Counted from the first letter of the stretch, positions 44,007-54,033 are shown. The stretch is DNA of 64,000 bases from JACDAN01 sp963721345 (GCA_963721345.1 CAVRIT010000001.1:1612001-1676000), one strand, 5' to 3'. Translations and numbers: made by a program. Notes: generated by a model from the letters alone, not told the origin.

Positions 44007-44975
44007 GCCGCAACGTCAGGGTCGCCCTGACGCTCGTCGTCACCACGCTGGCGACCGCGTACGTCGTCTGGAAGATCGACCTCGCGCGGACCCTCGAGAT
44101 CGTCGGGGACACGCGTCTCGGGATCTTCGCCGCAGCCGTGGGGATCATGGTCGTCACGACCTGGCCGATGGCGCTGCGCTGGAAGTGGCTGCTCGACGCC
44201 GAGGGGATCCACGATCGCCTCGCTTGGCTGACCCGCGCCTACTTCGTCTCCTACGCCGCCGGCCAGGTGTTGCCGACGGCGATCGGCGGCGACGCGTCGC
44301 GCATCTACGAGGCCGCCAAGCGCCACCCGGGGAACACGGGCACGATTGCCGGCGCCGTCGTGCTCGAGCGCGCCGTCGGCGGCGCGGCGACGCTCCTCCT
44401 CGCCGCCGCGGGGCTGGCTGTCGCGATCGGTGAGTACGACGTCGGGGTCTATCTCTGGATCGAGGCGCTGTTCGTGGTCGCGACGGTCGTCGGCGGGTTC
44501 CTCGTCTTCTCGCGTCGTGCGCGGCGGCTGGCTGTCGTGGCTCGGGCCGCTGCTCGCCCGTGTGCGGTTGGAGCGCCCGCTGCGTGCGCTCTACGAGGGC
44601 ATGCACGGCTTCCGGGAGCACCGTCGCGCGCTCGCCGCCGTCTTCGTCCTCACGATCGGGATCCAGGTGGCGCGGATCCTCTCGATCTGGCTCTGCGGCG
44701 AGGCGCTCGGCCTCGGGCTTTCGCCGCGGCCCTACTTCGTCCTCGGGCCGCTGCTCTTTCTCGTGATGCTCGTGCCGTTCACGATCAACGGGCTGGCGGT
44801 GCGCGAGGCGTTCTTCATCGACTTCCTCACCCGTCTCGACGTCGACGCGGACGCAGCGGCGGCGACCGGGTTCCTCTTCTTTGCGACAACGATTGCGCTG
44901 GCCCTGCCCGGCGCCGCCATCCTGGCGTGGGAGGCGATGCGATCTCCCGCGCGACGGTCGGCTCCCGATGCCTGA
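44003..44975 (+). CDS. AglD/LPG synthase-type membrane protein (flippase-like), frameshifted
   Basis: Lysylphosphatidylglycerol synthase transmembrane-like family (PF03706). First half: SYAAGQVLPTAIGGDASRIYEA, the family's GxxxPxxxGGDxxR pattern. The frame changes at about 44521-44530 (one extra base in GCGGCGGCTG). The second half, in the next frame, continues WLSWLGPLLARV, FVLGPLLFLVMLVPFTINGLAVREAFFIDF, also typical. About 324 aa when restored. Members are linked to lipid flipping in glycan pathways. Overlaps the next gene by 8 bases. Confidence 0.8.
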
Positions 44976-45840
44976 GATCGAGGCGGCCGTGGTCACCTAC
45001 AACGGCCTGCCGCACCTCGAGCGCTGTCTCGAGAGCGTCCGGCCGTACGGGACCGTTGTCGTCGACCACGGTTCGACGGACGGGACGCTCGAGCTCGTGC
45101 GCGAGCGCTTTCCCGACGTCCGGCTCGTCGAGCAGGAGAACCGGGGTCTCGCCGCAGGCTGGAACCGCGGCCTCGCGGAGACGGCGGCGCCGTTCGTCGT
45201 GGTCCTCAACTCGGATGCCTGGCTCGTCGACGACGCGGCGGAACGGCTCGTCGACTTTGCGCGGGAGCGCGAGGACGCGGGCTTCGTCGCGCCGCGCCTG
45301 CTGAACCCGGACGGCACGCTGCAGCCCTCCGTGCGCGCCTTTCCGACGCCCTGGCGTCTCGCCACCGAGTACCTCTTCCTGCGGAAGCTGGCGCCCCGCT
45401 CGCGGGCCCTGAACTCGTTCTACGGCGCCGGGTTTCGCCACGACGAGGCGCGCAAAGTCGATTTCGCCAAGGCGGCCGGCTTCCTCCTCCGCCGCGCGGC
45501 CTACGACGAGGTCGGGCCGTTCGACGAGGAGTTCTTCCTCTTCAGCGAAGAGACGGACTGGTGTTACCGCGCGCGGGACGCGGGGTGGCGGACGTACTTC
45601 TACCCGGGCGCGGAGGTCGTCCACGTCGGCGGCGCGACCTGGCGGCGCGAGTCCGAGACGCTCTTCCGGGAGCAGGTGCGGGGCCACCTTCGCTTCCTGA
45701 GAAAGCATCGCGGCCAGAGGACTGCGGCGCGCGCCCGTCGCGTCCTGCTCGCCGGGCTGCGGCTGCGCTCGCTCGTCTTCCGCGGCGAGCGAGGCGATGT
45801 CTACCGGAGCACTGCCGACTGGCTGAGATCCGCTCGCTGA
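44968..45840 (+). CDS. GT2 family glycosyltransferase (rhamnosyltransferase-like)
   Basis: 290 aa from ATG 44968. EAAVVTYNGLPHLERCL, VVDHGSTDGT, RGLAAGWNRGL, VLNSDAWLVDDAA (DxD-type) and the acceptor-side FSEETDWCYRARDAGW. The pattern fits rhamnosyl and other hexosyltransferases of the cell wall. Its TGA overlaps the CTG start proposed for the next gene. Confidence 0.88.
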   Translation: MPEIEAAVVTYNGLPHLERCLESVRPYGTVVVDHGSTDGTLELVRERFPDVRLVEQENRGLAAGWNRGLAETAAPFVVVLNSDAWLVDDAAERLVDFAREREDAGFVAPRLLNPDGTLQPSVRAFPTPWRLATEYLFLRKLAPRSRALNSFYGAGFRHDEARKVDFAKAAGFLLRRAAYDEVGPFDEEFFLFSEETDWCYRARDAGWRTYFYPGAEVVHVGGATWRRESETLFREQVRGHLRFLRKHRGQRTAARARRVLLAGLRLRSLVFRGERGDVYRSTADWLRSAR

Positions 45841-47825
45841 CGCGGCTTCCGCTGCTCTTCGCGGCGGTGCCGGTGCTCGTCGTCGCGCGGTTCCTGCCGG
45901 CGGAGGGGCTTGGACTTGCGCTGCGGCTGTCCGCGGCGACGGTCTGCCTCCTGCTGCCCGGCGTGCTGCTCGCTCGCGCGCTTCGCCTGCCGGGCGCCGC
46001 ACCCGCCTTCGCGCTCTCGCTCGGTGTCCTCTTCGTCGCGCTCGTCGTCGTCTTCGCCTTCCAGACGTCGATCCTCGTCGCGCTTGCCGTGCTCCTCGCG
46101 GTCGCCCTCGCGGCGCTCCCGTTCGCGCTCCGGGAGTGGCAGCGTCTCGACGGCTGGGCGGAGTGGGGGATCCTGGCGCTGGGCGCTGTGTTCGCCGTCC
46201 CGATCTGGCGGTTCGGCAGCGCGCTCGGCGGCGACGCGCTCTTCCACCTCGCGCGGGTGCGCAAGCTGGCGGAGCTGGACGGCCTTTCGATCGACGCGGT
46301 CTCCGAGTTCTCGGACGGTGGCCCGCACCCCGGGTACGCGTTCCCGCTCTGGCACGGCTTCCTTGCTCTGGTCGCGCGCCTCGCGGGGGTCGACTCGGCC
46401 GACGTGGTGCTCCACGAGGCCGCGATCCTCGTTCCTCTCGCATTCCTCCTTGCCTTCGTCGCCGGTCAGGCGGTCTTCGGGACGGTCTGGGGCGGCCTCG
46501 CCGTGCTCGCCGGCCAGCTCGCGCTGACCGGGCTGGCGCCCGGAGACGGAGGCGCCTACGACTCGCTGGCGCTGCCCGGTACGGCGTCGCGGCAGCTGAT
46601 CGTCCCGGTGGTCGTCGCCATGACGTTCCTCTTCGTCAGGCAGCCGCGGGTGGCGTGGATCGCGCCGCTCGTGTCCGCGTCCCTGGCGCTCGCGCTCGTG
46701 CACCCGACCTATGCGCTCTTCCTGTTGATCCCGCTCGCCGGGTTCGCGCTGGTGCGCGTGCTCTACGACCGCGGTGACCTGTTTCCGCTCGCCGGTGCGC
46801 TCCTGTCGTTGGGAGTGCCGGCCGCAGCGGTCTTCGTCTGGCTCGCGCCCATCATCGAGGACACCGCGGGGCACACTCCCTCCGCCGCCGAGGTCGCGCG
46901 GGCGCTCATGCGCTACGGCGCGGAGCTGAACGTTGACAGCCCGGATCGCTATGCCCTCGCGCCCGAGCTCTTCGGCCGCCGCGGTGCGGTGGCGATCGCG
47001 GCGCTCGTCTCGATCCCGCTCGCCGCCGCGGCGGCGCGCACCCGCTGGGCGGCCTGGGTGCTCGGCGGCTCGCTGCCGCTCCTGATCGTGATGTCGAGCA
47101 CGCTCCTGTTTCCACACTTCGCCGACCTCGTCTCGCTCTCGCAGGCTCGGCGCGCGGCGGGCTTCATCCCGGTTGCCTCCGCGTTCGCGGGCGGCTGCAT
47201 CGTCCTTGCGGGGTTGCTCCGCGGCGCGGCGCTGCCCGTGGCGCTCGCCGCCGGGCTCTGGCTGCACATCACCTGGCCGGGGGACTTCGGCAACGTGGAC
47301 GACGGCGGTCCCGCGCTGACGACCTGGATCGCGCTCGTGGGTGGGCTCGCCGCGATTCCGGCCGGGTTCTTCCTCTCCCGCCGCTTCAGCCCGATCGAGG
47401 ACCGAGGGCCGTTCGCCGCGCTCGCCGCGCTCCTCTTCATCCTCCCGGTGGCCTATACGGGGCTGCGCGACTGGGAGCGGGCCGAGCGTCCCAGGCTGCC
47501 GCTGACGCCCGGGCTCGTCGAGGCGCTGCAGGAGCGCGTCCCGAACGGCTCGATCGTCTTCTCCGATCTCGAGACGAGCTACCGCATCGCCGCAATGGCG
47601 CCCGTCTACGTGGCTGCCGGGCCGCCCGCGCACGTCGCGGACACGGAGGACAACCGGCCCTATGCGCGCCGGCGCGACGTCCAGCGCTTCCTCCGAACCG
47701 GCCGGCTCTCGATCCCTCAGCGGTACGGGGCGAGGTGGCTGGTGATCGACCGGGAGCGCTCGTTGCTGCGGCCGGCGCTGCCCGTCGTCCACGCGGACGA
47801 CCGGTATCTGCTGTACCGGCTCTAG
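45837..47825 (+). CDS. Large polytopic GT-C-like membrane protein, proposed CTG start
   Basis: 662 aa if it begins at CTG 45837, where CTGA overlaps the previous stop. There is no ATG, GTG or TTG in frame near the expected start, and the next GTG (45867) would cut into the first helix (LTRLPLLFAAVPVLVVA). About thirteen helices. After the second block comes GGDALFHLARVRKLAELDG, where an Asp-rich external loop sits in GT-C enzymes, with DGGPHPGYAFPLWHG. A C-terminal soluble domain (about 560-662) follows. Likely a lipid-donor-dependent glycosyltransferase. Confidence 0.65.
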   Translation: MTRLPLLFAAVPVLVVARFLPAEGLGLALRLSAATVCLLLPGVLLARALRLPGAAPAFALSLGVLFVALVVVFAFQTSILVALAVLLAVALAALPFALREWQRLDGWAEWGILALGAVFAVPIWRFGSALGGDALFHLARVRKLAELDGLSIDAVSEFSDGGPHPGYAFPLWHGFLALVARLAGVDSADVVLHEAAILVPLAFLLAFVAGQAVFGTVWGGLAVLAGQLALTGLAPGDGGAYDSLALPGTASRQLIVPVVVAMTFLFVRQPRVAWIAPLVSASLALALVHPTYALFLLIPLAGFALVRVLYDRGDLFPLAGALLSLGVPAAAVFVWLAPIIEDTAGHTPSAAEVARALMRYGAELNVDSPDRYALAPELFGRRGAVAIAALVSIPLAAAAARTRWAAWVLGGSLPLLIVMSSTLLFPHFADLVSLSQARRAAGFIPVASAFAGGCIVLAGLLRGAALPVALAAGLWLHITWPGDFGNVDDGGPALTTWIALVGGLAAIPAGFFLSRRFSPIEDRGPFAALAALLFILPVAYTGLRDWERAERPRLPLTPGLVEALQERVPNGSIVFSDLETSYRIAAMAPVYVAAGPPAHVADTEDNRPYARRRDVQRFLRTGRLSIPQRYGARWLVIDRERSLLRPALPVVHADDRYLLYRL

Positions 47826-47835
47826 CCTTTCCGGC

Positions 47836-49080
47836 ATGAAGGTCCTTCTCGTGACGCTCTACTTCCCGCCGGCGGGCGGCGGCGGCGTTCAGCGGCCGCT
47901 GAAGTTCGCGACCCACCTCCCCGCGCTCGGCATCGAGACGCACGTCCTCGCACCCGAGGATCCGAAGTGGGTCCACCGCGACGAAGACCTCGTGCTTCCG
48001 ACCCAGGCGTGGGTTCACCGCGTCCGCTACATCGGGCCCAAGGGGCGCCTTCCCGCCGAGGAGCTCCACGGGCTCGAGGGCGTGGAGCGTGCGGCACGGA
48101 AGACGGCCCTCGCGTTTCGCCGCGTCCTCGTCCCCGACGAGAACGTGAGCTGGAACCTGACGGCGATCCCCGCTGCGATTCGGATTGCGCGCCGGGAGGG
48201 GATCGACGTCATCGTGACGACCTCGCCGCCGACCTCCGTCCACCTCGTCGGCGCCGCGGTGCAGCGCGCGACGGGCGCGAGCTGGATCGCCGACCTCCGC
48301 GACTCGATCGTGGCGAACCCGCACCGGCGCGTGGAGTCGCGGCTCGTGCGCGCGAAGGAGGCGATGGGCGCACGCGTCGCGCGGCTGATCGCGCGGCGCG
48401 CGGATGCCGTCACTGCTGTCACCGATCCGATCGGCGAGGAGCTTCGGGCGCTGGGAGCGAAGCGGATCGTCACGATTCCGAACGGCATCGACTTCGAGGA
48501 CTTCGCGGGGCTCGAGTACCGGCCGGCCGAGCGGTTCCGCCTGACGCACACCGGGAGCTTCTTCGGGAAGCGCAGCCCGAGGGCGCTGCTCGAGGCGCTC
48601 GCCGGCACCGACGCGGACATCGTCGCGCGCTTCGTCGGCGACTTCCGCTCGTCCGATCGGGAGTGGGCGGAGGAGCTCGATCTGGGCGACCGCCTCGAGC
48701 TCCATTCGTACCTTCCGCGCCGCCGTGTGCTCGAGCTCCAGCGGGACTCCGAGGCGCTCCTGCTCCTGATCCCCGACTCGGGCGGCCGCGGCCGCGCCGT
48801 GCTCTCGGCCAAGGTGTTCGAGTACCTCGCGGCCGAGCGTCCGATTCTCGCGGTCGTGCCTCCGGACGGCGCGGCCGCCGAGCTGATCCGCGAGACGGGC
48901 GCCGGTGTCGTCGTGGCGCCGGACGACGTCGATGGCATCCGCGAGGCGCTCGTCCGCCTCGAGGGAGAGTGGCGCGCGGGCAAGCTGAACGGTTCGCCGC
49001 TTCCGGCCGAGGCGCGCGACCGGCTGTCGCGCCGGGCACGAGCGGAGGAGCTGGCCGAGCTCGCCAGGAGCCTCGCGTGA
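47836..49080 (+). CDS. GT4 family glycosyltransferase
   Basis: 414 aa. LLVTLYFPPAGGGGVQRPLKFATHLPALG, a WbuB/ExpE-like N-terminus, then VTTSPPTSVHLVG, WIADLRDSIV, VTIPNGIDFEDF and the C-terminal FEYLAAERPILAVVPPDGAAAEL. GT-B fold with the donor-site E in the last motif. GTGA overlap with the ligase gene. Confidence 0.88.
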   Translation: MKVLLVTLYFPPAGGGGVQRPLKFATHLPALGIETHVLAPEDPKWVHRDEDLVLPTQAWVHRVRYIGPKGRLPAEELHGLEGVERAARKTALAFRRVLVPDENVSWNLTAIPAAIRIARREGIDVIVTTSPPTSVHLVGAAVQRATGASWIADLRDSIVANPHRRVESRLVRAKEAMGARVARLIARRADAVTAVTDPIGEELRALGAKRIVTIPNGIDFEDFAGLEYRPAERFRLTHTGSFFGKRSPRALLEALAGTDADIVARFVGDFRSSDREWAEELDLGDRLELHSYLPRRRVLELQRDSEALLLLIPDSGGRGRAVLSAKVFEYLAAERPILAVVPPDGAAAELIRETGAGVVVAPDDVDGIREALVRLEGEWRAGKLNGSPLPAEARDRLSRRARAEELAELARSLA

Positions 49081-50399
49081 CGAGCCGCCTGACGGGGTTC
49101 CTGTTTCTCGCGACGCTCTTCTGCCTGAGCTTCGAGAAGATCCAGTGGGAGCTGGCCGGGACGATCGGCCTGTCCGGGATCCTCGCGATCCTCTTCGTCT
49201 TCTCCTTCGCGGCGGAACGGCTGTCGCGCATGGAGCGCGGCTTCCCGCGGACCGTCGCGATCGTGCTCCTGTTCGGCCTCGCCTTCCTTGTCGTCTACCT
49301 CGCGGGCTTCTTCAACATCGAGACCGAGCAGGCGGCCGCCCAGTTCGCCAAGGGGCTCGCGCGCTTCGCGATCACGTTCTCGTTCGCCGCCGCGGGGGTG
49401 GCGTACCTCGCGCGGCAGCCGCTGCGCTTCTACTGGCTCGCGATTGCCGTGCTCTGCGCCGGGATCGCGCTGAACGCGACGTACGGCGTCGTCCAGCTCG
49501 CGTTCGCCGAGACCGGGCGAAACCTCGACCAGACGTTGCTCGGCCCACTCGTGGGCGACGCTCGGCAGATCAACTTCTACGGCGCGGTGGAGGGGGCCGA
49601 CGTCTACCGCCCGAACGCGCTGACGAACGACCCGAACCATCTCGGGATCGTCCTGCTGCTCCCGCTGCTGATCCTCACGCCGATCTATCTGCGGCTCGAG
49701 CGCGGGCACCGGCTGAAGCTGCCGCTGGCCGTGCTGCTGCCGTTCCTGCTCCTCGTCGAGCTCGCGACCCTCTCGCGGAGCGGTCTGCTCGGGCTCGCAG
49801 TCGGGACGTTGATCCTGCTAATCCCGTACCGGCGGCGCTTCGCTTCGGCCGCGGTCCTCGTCCCGCTCGGCGCGCTCGCGCTCCTGCTCGCCGCGATCGT
49901 CTCGCGCCGCGTCGAGTTCTTCGAGACGGTGGTGCGGTCTCGGCTCGACACCGAGGCCGGGTCGGTGTCGACGCACTTCGACGTCTACGAGCTCGTCGGG
50001 CCGGCGCTGGACGGCCACGCCCTCTTCGGCCTCGGCCTGAACACGTTCTCGGTCTACTACGAGGCGGTCACCGGGTTGACGAACTGGGGGCCGCACTCCT
50101 TCTACGCGGCGCTGGTGATCGAGACCGGGATCGTCGGCGCGGCGCTGTTCGCGACGTTCCTGTGGTGGGTGTTCCGGCGCCTGCGCGCCGGTCATCGCCT
50201 CGGGCGGGCGCTGGCGGCTGCGCGTGACCCGCTCGCCGCGCGGGTGAGGCCGCTTGCCTGGGGGCTGACCGCGGCGATCGTTGGCGTCATGGCCGCGAAC
50301 GCCTTCTACCTGACGATGCAGCAGTCGTACTTCTACGCGCTGACGATGCTCGCTCTGGCGCTGCCCGTCGTGTTCGGCCGGCGGGCGGCCCCGGCTTGA
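49077..50399 (+). CDS. O-antigen ligase/polymerase-like membrane protein
   Basis: 440 aa from GTG 49077. Around eleven helices and a large external loop near residues 275-345 (SRRVEFFETVVRSRLDTEAGSVSTHFDVYELVG, LFGLGLNTFSVYY), the Wzy/WaaL catalytic loop. RPNALTNDPNHLGIV is the usual internal motif. Overlaps the next gene as TTGA. Polymerises or attaches the glycan outside the membrane. Confidence 0.82.
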   Translation: MTSRLTGFLFLATLFCLSFEKIQWELAGTIGLSGILAILFVFSFAAERLSRMERGFPRTVAIVLLFGLAFLVVYLAGFFNIETEQAAAQFAKGLARFAITFSFAAAGVAYLARQPLRFYWLAIAVLCAGIALNATYGVVQLAFAETGRNLDQTLLGPLVGDARQINFYGAVEGADVYRPNALTNDPNHLGIVLLLPLLILTPIYLRLERGHRLKLPLAVLLPFLLLVELATLSRSGLLGLAVGTLILLIPYRRRFASAAVLVPLGALALLLAAIVSRRVEFFETVVRSRLDTEAGSVSTHFDVYELVGPALDGHALFGLGLNTFSVYYEAVTGLTNWGPHSFYAALVIETGIVGAALFATFLWWVFRRLRAGHRLGRALAAARDPLAARVRPLAWGLTAAIVGVMAANAFYLTMQQSYFYALTMLALALPVVFGRRAAPA

Positions 50400-51406
50400 A
50401 GGTCGTCGTCCTCACGACGTCGTACCCGCGCCATCCCGGCGACCCGGTCGGCCGCTTCGTTGCGGACGCGGTCGATTGGGTGCGGGCGGCGGGCGTGGAC
50501 GTCGAGGTCGTGTCGCCCGCGAGCTTCAGGCAGTTCGGGATCGCCTCCGGCCACGGTATTCCGGGGAATCTGCGTCGGCAGCCGTGGAAGGCGCTGCTGC
50601 TTCCCGCCTTTCTCGCCGGCTTCGCTCGGGCGGCTCGGCGCTCGGCGCGGGACGCCGACCTCGTCCACGCGCACTGGCTTCCCTCGGCCTTCGCCGCGGC
50701 GGCGACCGGCAAGCCGTTCGTCGTCCAGCTCCACGGGTCCGACGCCGAGCTCGCGCGTCGCGGGCGGGCGCTGTGGCGTCCGCTGGTGCGCCGGGCCCAG
50801 GCCGTGGTCTGCGTCTCGAACGCGCTCGCAGAGGAGGCGCGTCGGCTCGGCGCCCGCGAGGTGGTCGTGATCCCGCACGGCGTCGACGTCCCGACGCGGG
50901 TCGGAGAGGAGGCGGAGCCGCCGGAAGTGCTCTTCGCCGGGCGGCTGTCGCCGGAGAAAGGCGTCCTCGAGCTCGTCGAAGCCGCGCGTGGGCTGAACCT
51001 CGTCGTCGCCGGCGACGGGCCGCTGCGCGATCGCGTCCCCCAGGCGCGCGGGTTCGTTCCTCCGGCCGAGCTGGAAGAGCTCTACGCGCGCGCTGCAGTC
51101 GTCGCGTGCCCGTCGCATCGCGAGGGGTTCGGCGTCGTCTGCCTCGAGGCGATGGCTCACGGGAAGCCGGTCGTCGCCGGCGCGGTCGGCGGTCTGCTGG
51201 AACTGGTCGTCGACGGCGAGACCGGCATCCTCGTCCCGCCGCGCGACGTCGGGGCGCTCAGGATCGCGCTCGAGCGGCTGCTCGAGGACCGAGAGCTGCG
51301 ACGCCGGCTCGGCGAGGCGGGGCGGCGGCGGGCCGCGGAGCACTTCTCGCGCGACGCGGCCACGCAGCGGACGTTGGAGCTCTACGCCCGGTACGCCGGG
51401 AAGTAG
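50396..51406 (+). CDS. GT4 family glycosyltransferase
   Basis: 336 aa from TTG 50396. VVLTTSYPRHPGDPVGRFV, HAHWLPSAFAAAA, QLHGSDAEL, IPHGVDVPT, FAGRLSPEKGVLELVEAA, and ACPSHREGFGVVCLEAMAHGKPVV with the E-x7-E donor site. A standard retaining transferase of exopolysaccharide pathways. Its 3' end overlaps the convergent FemAB gene by 25 bases. Confidence 0.92.
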   Translation: MKVVVLTTSYPRHPGDPVGRFVADAVDWVRAAGVDVEVVSPASFRQFGIASGHGIPGNLRRQPWKALLLPAFLAGFARAARRSARDADLVHAHWLPSAFAAAATGKPFVVQLHGSDAELARRGRALWRPLVRRAQAVVCVSNALAEEARRLGAREVVVIPHGVDVPTRVGEEAEPPEVLFAGRLSPEKGVLELVEAARGLNLVVAGDGPLRDRVPQARGFVPPAELEELYARAAVVACPSHREGFGVVCLEAMAHGKPVVAGAVGGLLELVVDGETGILVPPRDVGALRIALERLLEDRELRRRLGEAGRRRAAEHFSRDAATQRTLELYARYAGK

Positions 51407-52392
51407 CCGGGGCGCGGCGGCTCCGGCACCTCGGACCGCCGCGCGACCAGCTCGTCGTAGCGCTCGCGGTCGGCGACGAGGGTCGCGAAGGCGTACGTGT
51501 GCTCCTCGCCGCCGAAGCTCTTCTTGAAGGCGAAGAGGCTGTCGGCGCCGCTCGTTCCGCCGCCGAGGTGCAGCGTCTCGCAGCCACGCTCCGCGGCCCA
51601 CTCGGCGCCGGCGTGGACGAGCAGCGTCCCCGCCTTCAGCTCCCGGCCGGCGTCGGTCGTGCCGCTCAGGTGGTAGTGGGCGAGCCGCCGGTCGCCGAGG
51701 AAGATCGCGGCGCCGACGGTCTCGCCGTCGAGTTTCGCGAGCGCGACGGCCAGCCGGTCGCCCAGTCCGTCGGCGAGCGCCAGGTAGTACTCCGCCGGGA
51801 ACAGGTAGAGCCCGCCGGCGCCGAGCCGCTCCATCGTCCCGTCGTAGACCGCGCGGAACTCGTCGAGCGCCTCGCCGCCGCCCCAGCGGAGCTCGAGCTC
51901 GCGCCGGGCGACGGTCAGATCGGCCTTGCGGCCCTTGGACATCCCGGCGAGCCGGCCGGTCTCGGGATCGATCCGCCGCGGGTCGACGGAGATCGTCGGC
52001 CCATGCTCCCGAATCTCCACATCGGGCGAGTCGATTCCGGACAGTTGCCCGGGACCCCCCAGCACAGGGTGTAGCCGAAGCAGGACGCTCACGACGCCGT
52101 TCGTCGCACACCAGTCCCGAAGTTGGCTCAGATCCGTGCGTGGACCTGGTCCCGTAAGGGGCAGCACGCCGCCGTAGCCGTACGGGGTCGCGGCGTCGAG
52201 GCCCTCCTCGCCGAAGGGCAGCGGGCGGAGGAGGAGCGGGAAGAGCGCGCCGTCCGCCACGACTCCCACCACGCGCCCGTGGCCTGCCGCCTCGTACGCC
52301 GCGCAGTACCCGGGGCGGTAGTAGACGTCGGGCGTCGGCGCTTCGTCGACGAGGCGCTCCCAGCGTGGATCGCCCGGCTCGAGCGTGCGCTA
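51382..52392 (-). CDS. FemAB/GNAT-type acyltransferase, no own start codon (part of a possible DegT-FemAB fusion)
   Basis: GNAT-fold domain of the FemAB/BioF2 group: LRLHPVLGG, GMSKGRKADLTVARR, FPAEYYLALADGLGDRLAVALAKL, GAAIFLGDRRLAHYHLSGTT, HLGGGTSGADSLFAFKKSFGG. Residues matching the FemAB N-terminus (PGDPRWERLVDEA, YYRPGYCAAYEAAG) extend upstream to an in-frame TAG at 52390-52392, with no start codon between. The first GTG lies inside the domain. If one base at 52390-52393 is removed the frame joins the aminotransferase upstream. Such proteins transfer aminoacyl or acyl groups to amino sugars or peptidoglycan. Confidence 0.75.
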
Positions 52393-53428
52393 AGGAGCGG
52401 ACGAGCGATGCGACCTGCGCGATGTCCGCGGGCGAGTAGCGCCAGTCGGTCGGGATCGTGAGGATCCGCTCCGCGAGCTCGCGCACCCGCGGGTTCCCGG
52501 AGGAGGCCGCGTCGGCCCAGTGCACCGGGCAGTACACGCCGGCCTCGCGCAGCGACTCGCGGACGCGGTCGCGATCCGCCGGCTCGCCGAACGCCAGCAC
52601 CGCGCCCAGCGGCGCGGCGTCCGCCGACCACTCGGTGAAGACCGGTTCGGCGAGCTCCCAGTCGTGGAGCGCCGTCAGGAGCCGCGCCGTGTTGGAGGCC
52701 CGCGCCGCCCGCCACGGCAGCGGCACGCCGCGGACGAGCGCCTCGCGCGTCGCGGGCGCCGCGCCGGCGACCGGCGTCTCCGCCAGCCGCTCCTCGCCCT
52801 CGAGCTGCAGCCGGCGGAACCGGTCCTTCAGCTCGTCGTCCCCGCCGGAGAGGTACTCGCCCTTCAGCAGCATCGCCGCCAGCTTGAGCTCGCTCCCCAC
52901 CGCTCCGCCCGCTGGCTGATCCGGAAGATCGAGTCCGCGCGGCGACCAGAGGATCGCCCCGTCCGGCACCGGCAAGGTCTTGCGCAGCGAGCTGAACGCG
53001 TAGTCGGCCTCGGAGGCCGTCGCCCACTCGGAGGCCGGGTCGTGGGCATGGTCCTCCACGAGCACGCACTCCGTCTCCGCGCGCCACGCCTGCCACGCGC
53101 CACCCTCGCGCACCCCGAAGTAGTTGACCGCGACCACGACGTCGCGCGGCGACGGCTCGAGCGACTCCCAGCGCGGCTCCGGCCAGCGCGGATCGTCCTC
53201 GTAGTACGCAATCTCGGCGACCTCGGCCCACCGCGCGGCCACCTCGTGGCAGAAGTAGTCCGGCAGCCAGAGCCTCGGCGGGCGCAGCCGCACGAGGAGC
53301 GCCTGCAGCGCGTGGCGCCCGAGCGCGAACCACACCGCGCCGTCGGGCCAGCGGTGGTGCGGCCCCGGCGGCTCGGCCGGCAGGTGGAACTCGCCGCCGA
53401 CCTCCCAGCGGGTCGCTGCGATCGCCAT
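52393..53428 (-). CDS. DegT-like aminotransferase, no stop codon in frame (frameshift into FemAB)
   Basis: About 345 aa from ATG 53428 (TGATG overlap with the sugar transferase). LWLPDYFCHEVAARWA, VLVEDHAHDPASEW, Lys in FSSLRKTLPVPDGA, then EPVFTEWSADAAPLGAVLAFGE and YCPVHWAD. The SLRKTLPVPDG pattern is a distinct DegT-like group. At its expected end (VASLVRSL) its frame runs on for 2 kb without a stop, mirroring other genes, so either the extra base near 52391 breaks a DegT-FemAB fusion or the stop was lost. Confidence 0.75.
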
Positions 53429-54033
53429 CAGGACAACCCCCGCTCGCGGCGCACGGAATCGTGGAGCCCGACGTCGTCCACCTCGGCGTCGGTCTGCGCC
53501 GGTTGCGTGCCGCGCATCGTCAGCACCTTGAGCACCGTCAGGCCGAGAATCTTGAGGTCGAGGGCGAGGCTCCGGTTGTCCACGTACCACACGTCAAGCT
53601 CGAGTCGCTTCGAGAAGAGGATGGCGTGCCGCCCCTGAACCTGCGCCCAACCGGTCACGCCTGGTTTGACGTCGTGGCGGCGCATCTGTTCGGGGGAGTA
53701 CCACTTGAGGAACTCCATGAGCAGCGGCCGAGGCCCGATGAAGCTCATGTCCCCGCGGAGGATGTTCCAGAGCTGCGGCAGCTCGTCGAGCGAGAGCTGG
53801 CGCATGAAGACGCCGAGCCGCGTGAGTCGCTCCTCGTCCGGCAGCCCCTCCTCGTCGCGCATCGTCCGGAACTTCACGACCTCGAACGGCTCGCCCTTGT
53901 AGCCCGGCCGCAGCTGGCGGAAGAACACGGGCGCGCCCATCTTCAGCCGCACCGCCGCCGAGAGCGCGGCGAGGATCGGTGAGAGGACGACGAGGAGCAC
54001 CGACGCGCCCAGGAAGTCGACTAGCCGCCGCAT
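53428..54033 (-). CDS. Bacterial sugar transferase (short PglC-type phosphoglycosyltransferase)
   Basis: 201 aa from ATG 54033. Membrane helix at residues 5-30, APVFFRQLRPG, KFRTMRDEEG, SLDELPQLWNIL, SFIGPRPLL and PGVTGWAQVQGR. Same role as 4677 and 61594: it begins a lipid-linked glycan. The short form lacks the extra N-terminal helices of 61594. In the operon ATP-grasp - GT4 - this gene - DegT/FemAB. Confidence 0.9.
   Translation of the reverse strand: MRRLVDFLGASVLLVVLSPILAALSAAVRLKMGAPVFFRQLRPGYKGEPFEVVKFRTMRDEEGLPDEERLTRLGVFMRQLSLDELPQLWNILRGDMSFIGPRPLLMEFLKWYSPEQMRRHDVKPGVTGWAQVQGRHAILFSKRLELDVWYVDNRSLALDLKILGLTVLKVLTMRGTQPAQTDAEVDDVGLHDSVRRERGLS

Noticed and set aside
50333..52390. 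A minus-strand reading continuing past the DegT domain to 50333.
   Set aside because: It is out of frame with FemAB and mirrors the GT4 gene on the other strand. It shows only that DegT has no stop in frame.
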